DNA of 64,000 bases from Cytobacillus oceanisediminis 2691 (GTDB taxonomy: Bacteria; Bacillota; Bacilli; Bacillales; Cytobacillaceae), in contig NZ_VEEP01000009.1 of the NCBI RefSeq assembly GCF_007678455.1, forward strand, positions 156,172 through 220,171. Direction: 5' to 3'. Every line of letters begins with the position of its first letter. Within the stretch, counting starts at the first letter, position 1. Both the position numbers and the translations under genes were made by a program. The notes beneath the pieces were generated by a model that searched no databases, was not told the DNA's origin, and worked only from the letters and a program-made list of their open reading frames with translations. Below, in pieces: positions 59,773-64,000 of this stretch.

Positions 59773-61041
59773 TTATACCAGTAAATTAAACAATTGATGT
59801 TCCTTGTTCAATTCCATGAAGGCAAAGCCCTTTTTCTCCATGCTGGAAATGAGCCTATTGTATTCATGTTTATTTTTCAATTCAATACCGACAAGCGCCG
59901 GCCCGCTTTCTTTATTATTTTTCTTCGTATATTCGAACCTCGTAATGTCATCTCCTGGTCCAAGAACATCATCAAGGAATTCACGCAGCGCCCCAGCCCG
60001 TTGAGGAAAATTGACTATGAAATAATGAAGCAGTCCTTCATGGAGCAAAGACCTTTCTTTGATCTCCTGCATCCTCCCTATGTCATTATTACCGCCACTC
60101 ACTACACAAACGACCGATTTGCCTTTGATTTCTTCCTTCAGAAGGTCAAGGGCGGCAATTGGCAGAGCACCTGCCGGCTCAGTAACAATTGCATGCTCAT
60201 TATATAATTCCAGGATAGAAGTGCAGACCTTCCCTTCAGGAACCGCGACCAGCCCGTCTACATGCTCTTTGCAAATTTCATAGGTTTTGCTGCCCACACA
60301 TTTGACAGCGGCACCATCAACAAATGTATCAATATTATCAAGGGGAATTGCACTATTCCTGTCAAACGCTGCACTCATGGACGCAGCACCGCTTGGCTCA
60401 ACACCAATCAATTTTGTAGCAGGGGACACGCTTTTTATGTATGTGCTCAATCCAGCCATCAAGCCTCCGCCGCCAATACTTGCCAGGACATAATCCACAG
60501 AATCCTGGCAGTCATTAAGGATTTCCACGGCAACGGTTCCCTGTCCGGCAATTACATTTTCATCATCAAATGGATGGATAAACTCCCTGCCTTCTTTCTC
60601 GGCACATTCCCGTGCCTCCCGATATGAATCATCAAAAGTGTCCCCGACGAGGACGATTTCTATAAATTCACGGCCGAACATTTCCACCTGGCTGATTTTT
60701 TGCCCCGGTGTGGTCGCGGGCATGAAAATTTTCCCGTTAACACCTAGTTGTCTGCAGGCGTACGCCACACCCTGGGCGTGATTTCCTGCACTTGCACAGA
60801 CAACTCCATTTTCCAATCCATGTTCCCATAGCAACCTGACTGCATAATACGCTCCTCTTAGTTTGAAAGAACGTACATGCTGAAGGTCTTCTCTTTTCAG
60901 ATAGATATCGGCTCCATATTTTTCTGATAATCGTTGGTTCAATTGCAGCGGAGTATGGGCAACAATCTCTTTAAGATGCCTATAGGCAATAAGAATATCC
61001 TCTACACTTACCCATTTTCCTTTTAATGTTTTCTGTTCCAT
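59773..61041 (-). CDS. ilvA: Threonine dehydratase (biosynthetic)
   Basis: A 422-residue PLP enzyme converting threonine to 2-oxobutyrate for isoleucine. PLP Lys in RSFKLRGAYY, the phosphate loop SIGGGGLMAG and a C-terminal ACT-like regulatory domain (about 335-420) for isoleucine inhibition. It is alone, as in B. subtilis, behind a sigma-A-type promoter. Confidence 0.96.
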   Translation of the reverse strand: MEQKTLKGKWVSVEDILIAYRHLKEIVAHTPLQLNQRLSEKYGADIYLKREDLQHVRSFKLRGAYYAVRLLWEHGLENGVVCASAGNHAQGVAYACRQLGVNGKIFMPATTPGQKISQVEMFGREFIEIVLVGDTFDDSYREARECAEKEGREFIHPFDDENVIAGQGTVAVEILNDCQDSVDYVLASIGGGGLMAGLSTYIKSVSPATKLIGVEPSGAASMSAAFDRNSAIPLDNIDTFVDGAAVKCVGSKTYEICKEHVDGLVAVPEGKVCTSILELYNEHAIVTEPAGALPIAALDLLKEEIKGKSVVCVVSGGNNDIGRMQEIKERSLLHEGLLHYFIVNFPQRAGALREFLDDVLGPGDDITRFEYTKKNNKESGPALVGIELKNKHEYNRLISSMEKKGFAFMELNKEHQLFNLLV

Positions 61042-61080
61042 ATCATGTCACCCTCACTTTGCAAAATAATTAATTTGTTC

Positions 61081-61108
61081 ATTATATCACAGAAAAATTA
61101 TTTGTCGA
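61081..61108 (-). promoter_or_regulatory. Sigma-A promoter of ilvA
   Basis: On the minus strand TCGACA (complement at 61103-61108), a 16-base spacer and a perfect TATAAT (complement at 61081-61086). The spacer contains AATTTTTCTG, half of a CodY-box consensus. CodY control is known for ilv genes but is only suggested here. No T-box leader was seen. Confidence 0.65.
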
Positions 61109-61206
61109 TTGAATTTTTAAAATATTTGAAATTCCGGGCTTTACATTGAATAAAATGAGAGTAAAATAACATATAATAACGAAAATACGCTGGAGGGAAT
61201 TATAAA

Positions 61207-61428
61207 ATGGAATTTTCTTTGAACAGTTTTGACGGGGCTTTGCCAGTAGAGGTGACTCTCGATGAAGACAACGGGCGTTATATGATTCGCAAAAGTGATA
61301 CTAGTGGAGAGTTTTTCAACAGTCCTATGGAAATGGTGAAATGGATCCGCGATAATTTGAAGCCTGAGGATTTTTGCATTCCCTCAGAATTCACCAGGAT
61401 GATGAATAGCCTTTCACAATTCGAATAA
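61207..61428 (+). CDS. Small acidic protein of unknown function
   Basis: A 73-residue protein (MEFSLNSFDGALPVEVTLDE), acidic, with a C-terminal helix. TGGAGGGAAT precedes the ATG. Divergent from ilvA, with a shared bidirectional terminator at its end. Family not recognised. Confidence 0.7.
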   Translation: MEFSLNSFDGALPVEVTLDEDNGRYMIRKSDTSGEFFNSPMEMVKWIRDNLKPEDFCIPSEFTRMMNSLSQFE

Positions 61429-61472
61429 TAAAATCCATTGCTTCGTCCAGCCAGATTTCGAGATAAAAAGAC

Positions 61473-61500
61473 AAAGCCCCTGCGAAAAGCAGGGGCTTTC
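61473..61500. terminator. Bidirectional terminator
   Basis: An 11-bp stem AAAGCCCCTGC / GCAGGGGCTTT with an AAAA-type loop between the small gene and plsC. Confidence 0.9.
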
Positions 61501-61521
61501 TTGGTGGAAATTTGAATTAGA

Positions 61522-62253
61522 TCAGGAAGCAATTCTTTTTTCATCTCTAGACCGTATGATTTTGTCTCGAACATCATCAGCAATTGCGATTAAATCCTTA
61601 TCCTTGTATTGCCGACTGTAAATTGGCTGACTGATGATAACATTTATTTTTGCGGGTTTGACTAGACGGCCATTCTTTTCAAAGACATCAGCCGTACCCG
61701 TAATGGAAATCGGGACGATTGGGACACCAGAATCTATGGCAAGACGGAAGCCACCCGCTTTAAATCGGCCTACCGGTCCCCCCTTGCTTCTAGTTCCTTC
61801 CGGAAAAATCACAAGAGAATGACCTTTCTTTAACAGATCCACTCCTGTTAAAATGGAATCAGCCGCCCGTTCGCGATTTTTCCTGTCAATGAACACACAA
61901 TCAATCGCTTCCATCCAGGCAGACAGTATCGGAACTTTCTTGACTTCAATCTTGGAAATGAAGCCAAATGGTTTATCAATGGCCCCAATCAGGACCGGTA
62001 TATCGAAATTACCTTCATGGTTGCTGGCGAACAGAACAGGCCCTGACGGAATATTGTTCAGCCCTTGTACTTTAATCTGGGAACCCGTCAATGCCATGAA
62101 CGTTTTTGACCAGTTTTTCGGCGTTTCATGGATTCTCCGCTTCTTTTGCTCAAACTCCATATCATCCGGCAACCTTTTTAATCCTGACAGTTTTGGCAAG
62201 CTCCAGACAAGATAGCCACCCATATATAAAAAACACGCAATTAAACGAAGCAT
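61522..62253 (-). CDS. plsC: 1-acylglycerol-3-phosphate acyltransferase (PlsC/YpkP)
   Basis: A 243-residue membrane acyltransferase with an N-terminal hydrophobic segment, the HX4D motif SNHEGNFD, and VIFPEGTRSKGG. It makes phosphatidic acid. Its place beside dfrA and thyA matches ypkP of B. subtilis. Confidence 0.93.
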   Translation of the reverse strand: MLRLIACFLYMGGYLVWSLPKLSGLKRLPDDMEFEQKKRRIHETPKNWSKTFMALTGSQIKVQGLNNIPSGPVLFASNHEGNFDIPVLIGAIDKPFGFISKIEVKKVPILSAWMEAIDCVFIDRKNRERAADSILTGVDLLKKGHSLVIFPEGTRSKGGPVGRFKAGGFRLAIDSGVPIVPISITGTADVFEKNGRLVKPAKINVIISQPIYSRQYKDKDLIAIADDVRDKIIRSRDEKRIAS

Positions 62254-62395
62254 TGTTTCCTCCTAAGTCCATTCTTTTGCCATTATAATGGATTTGTTTT
62301 ATCAAGACTATATGATTAAACAAATTAATGAGAAAAGTGTTTTAACTTTTTTAACTGATTATGGTCGTTTCCCTTTCCCTCCATTGCTCTCAAAA

Positions 62396-62426
62396 GGAAA
62401 AAAGCAATCCTTTTTGAGGATTGCTT
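62396..62426 (-). terminator. Terminator of the thyA-dfrA operon
   Basis: Minus-strand stem AAGCAATCC / GGATTGCTT with a 7-base loop and TTTTTTCC tail. Confidence 0.9.
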
Positions 62427-62437
62427 CAACGTACATG

Positions 62438-62923
62438 CTATTTGTGTTTAAAAATCAGGAATTCATAATCGTATGGATTCTTTTCATTCTTTGGACCGAC
62501 TTCCCTTGTCTGGAGGTTCCACTTTTCTATGTCAAAGACCGGGAAGAAGGTATCTCCTTCAAACTGATGATGGATCAAAGTCAAATAAAGCCTGTCCGCT
62601 TCCGGCAAAACTTCCTTAAAAATCTCTGCACCGCCGATGACGAATATTTCCTGTTCCTTTTGGTTTGCATATTCTCTAAATTCTTCAATGGAGTTCATGA
62701 CCGTACAGCCGTCAGGCCTGTAGTTTTCGTCCCGTGTTATGACAATATTTTCTCTGCCAGGAAGCGGCTTCCCTATAGATTCGAATGTTTTTCTTCCCAT
62801 CATGATCGGATGTCCCATCGTTACGCGCTTGAAGAACTTTAAATCCTCGGGAAGCCTCCAAGGAAGCTGATTATGGTAACCAATTACTCTATTTTCATCC
62901 ATTGCCCAAATTAATGAAATCAT
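62438..62923 (-). CDS. dfrA: Dihydrofolate reductase
   Basis: A 161-residue DHFR with [24 protein letters not shown] and FVIGGAEIF. It reduces dihydrofolate made by ThyA. Its start overlaps the thyA stop by four bases, coupling supply of the two enzymes of the thymidylate cycle. Confidence 0.97.
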   Translation of the reverse strand: MISLIWAMDENRVIGYHNQLPWRLPEDLKFFKRVTMGHPIMMGRKTFESIGKPLPGRENIVITRDENYRPDGCTVMNSIEEFREYANQKEQEIFVIGGAEIFKEVLPEADRLYLTLIHHQFEGDTFFPVFDIEKWNLQTREVGPKNEKNPYDYEFLIFKHK

Positions 62924-63714
62924 ACACTGACAACCCCTTTAATATGAGGATGTGCTTCATAATTAACTAATTCAAAATCTTCATATCTAAAATCAAAGAT
63001 CGATTTGACATCAGGATTCAGTTTCATTTGCGGCAAAGGTTTTGGATCCCTTGTCAGCTGGAGTTTAACCTGTTCAACATGGTTGGAGTAAATATGCGTA
63101 TCACCAAAGGTATGCACGAAATCTCCGGGCTCTAAATCGCAAACATGAGCAACCATCATTGTCAGGAGCGCATATGAAGCAATATTAAATGGCACCCCCA
63201 GGAATACATCCGCCGATCTTTGGTACAGCTGGCAAGATAGCTTGCCATCAGCTACATAAAACTGGAACATACAGTGGCAAGGCGGCAATGCCATATTCTT
63301 GATTTCCGCCACATTCCAGGCATTGACAATCATCCTTCTGGAATCTGGATTGGTTTTAATAGTATGGATCAACTCGGAAATCTGATCAACGGTCTCCCCA
63401 TCAGCACCGTCCCATGAGCGCCACTGATGTCCGTACACCGGTCCTAGTTCACCCTTTTCATCTGCCCACTCATTCCAAATCCTCACACCATTTTCCTGTA
63501 AGTACTTAACATTCGTATCACCATTCAAAAACCAAAGGAGTTCATGGATGATCGATTTCAGGTGAAGCTTTTTAGTCGTCAGCAGTGGAAATCCATCCTG
63601 GAGATTAAAACGCATCTGGTAGCCGAATGTACTGATTGTCCCTGTACCGGTACGGTCTTCCTTTTTCACACCTGTGTCCAAGACATGTTTGCATAATTCT
63701 AGATATTGTTTCAT
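62920..63714 (-). CDS. thyA: Thymidylate synthase
   Basis: A 264-residue ThyA-type enzyme with the nucleophile Cys in [27 protein letters not shown] and HIYSNHVEQ. It methylates dUMP to dTMP using methylene-tetrahydrofolate. The short 264-residue form is the one called ThyB in B. subtilis. Confidence 0.97.
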   Translation of the reverse strand: MKQYLELCKHVLDTGVKKEDRTGTGTISTFGYQMRFNLQDGFPLLTTKKLHLKSIIHELLWFLNGDTNVKYLQENGVRIWNEWADEKGELGPVYGHQWRSWDGADGETVDQISELIHTIKTNPDSRRMIVNAWNVAEIKNMALPPCHCMFQFYVADGKLSCQLYQRSADVFLGVPFNIASYALLTMMVAHVCDLEPGDFVHTFGDTHIYSNHVEQVKLQLTRDPKPLPQMKLNPDVKSIFDFRYEDFELVNYEAHPHIKGVVSV

Positions 63715-63857
63715 GAATTTCCCTGCCCTTCAAAAGCTACGATTTATTTCTATTCATTTTAGCAAGTATAACGGATGGAATAAAGGATATTCCTCTTTTA
63801 TCTTTGATGTTCTCTAGCTAAATTCCTGCTTGTTTTTAGCAGAATCCTTGAAAAATA

Positions 63858-64000
63858 CTACTTAAGAGCTTCAATATAATGATAGGTTTGCGGAGCTGCT
63901 TCCTTCAACAAACGTGCCGGCATCCCGCCAATATAGTACATCGCAAAGCATTCGGCAAAATATTCCTCGGGATAATCCAGGAAATATGCCCTGCCGGGAA
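63858..64000 (-). CDS. C-terminus of a larger protein, possibly an ATLF-like metallopeptidase (cut by window edge)
   Basis: An open minus-strand frame from the right edge to TAG at 63858, giving about 47 residues that end YHYIEALK. The segment LDYPEEYFAECFAMYYIGG resembles the end of anthrax lethal-factor-type peptidase domains, where a Glu in such a helix binds zinc. The start, signal peptide and HExxH motif would lie outside the window. The assignment is tentative. Confidence 0.5.
   Translation of the reverse strand, partial: PGRAYFLDYPEEYFAECFAMYYIGGMPARLLKEAAPQTYHYIEALK

Noticed and set aside
61042-61206. T-box or other riboswitch before ilvA
   Set aside because: The leader after the predicted start is too short and lacks the T-box core sequence.

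Overview
The window comes from the chromosome of a low-GC, endospore-forming Gram-positive bacterium of the Bacillaceae, close to Bacillus/Mesobacillus. The evidence is strong AGGAGG-type ribosome sites with frequent GTG/TTG starts, sporulation genes (Spo0M, a YjcZ-type protein, a GerT/CotM-like Hsp20, DegV), sigma-K-like promoters, and two blocks collinear with B. subtilis as I remember it: yozD-yodN-yozE-yokU-kamA-yodP...yodQRST, and thy-dfrA-ypkP-ilvA-ypmP-ypmQRS-msrAB-ypqE. Most genes lie on the minus strand. No rRNA, convincing tRNA, prophage, IS transposase or CRISPR array was seen. Layout: 1-6.6 kb holds dapF, a Cys-rich copper-storage protein, a secreted subtilase, and a yxlEFG-type ABC exporter. 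6.6-9.7 kb holds an amidohydrolase, a GNAT acetyltransferase behind a long structured leader, and a small gene, bracketed by two inverted copies of a MITE-like repeat. 9.7-16.3 kb holds an SDR lacking its catalytic residues, a GerT-like coat protein, a CAP-domain protein, a YtkA-like lipoprotein and a three-gene two-component/beta-propeller operon, with two copies of a palindromic REP-like repeat. 16.3-17.9 kb is a sulfane-sulfur module: a CstR-like repressor, three rhodanese-fold proteins (one without the catalytic Cys) and two operators. 17.9-26.2 kb holds a COG0523 GTPase, an S41 protease, copA-copZ behind a promoter with an embedded palindrome, and a D,D-carboxypeptidase. 26.3-26.9 kb is a tandem array with a 52-bp period. 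26.9-30.8 kb holds deoD, spo0M and several small genes. 30.8-42.1 kb is the most coherent system: a collinear lysine-catabolic cluster, yodT-yodS-yodR-yodQ / GABA aminotransferase-semialdehyde dehydrogenase / ablB-sigma-54 activator / kamA-yokU. The units are separated by terminators, a consensus -24/-12 promoter precedes kamA, and a sigma-E-like promoter precedes yodT. The gene content fits L-lysine to beta-lysine, N-acetyl-beta-lysine, a 3-oxo acid, an acetamidobutyrate intermediate, GABA, and then succinate. Published work on the Bacillus thuringiensis kam locus (recalled, not checked here) already connects kamA with sigma-54, so the novelty lies in the GABA-shunt genes and the complete acetyl-protected route. 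42.2-42.9 kb is a second tandem array of unrelated sequence that also repeats every 52 bp, close to five helical turns of DNA. 43-64 kb is mostly housekeeping: LD-carboxypeptidase, an FAD protein, YjcZ, DUF502, PTS IIA, msrA/msrB, an RsgA paralogue, a DUF4397 protein, ypmQRS, a nucleoside hydrolase, a sporulation-type histidine kinase, degV, ypmP, tatA/tatC, ilvA, plsC, dfrA, thyA, and the C-terminus of an uncertain protein at the right edge. All functional calls come from reading motifs and from memory of gene families; no database search was run.
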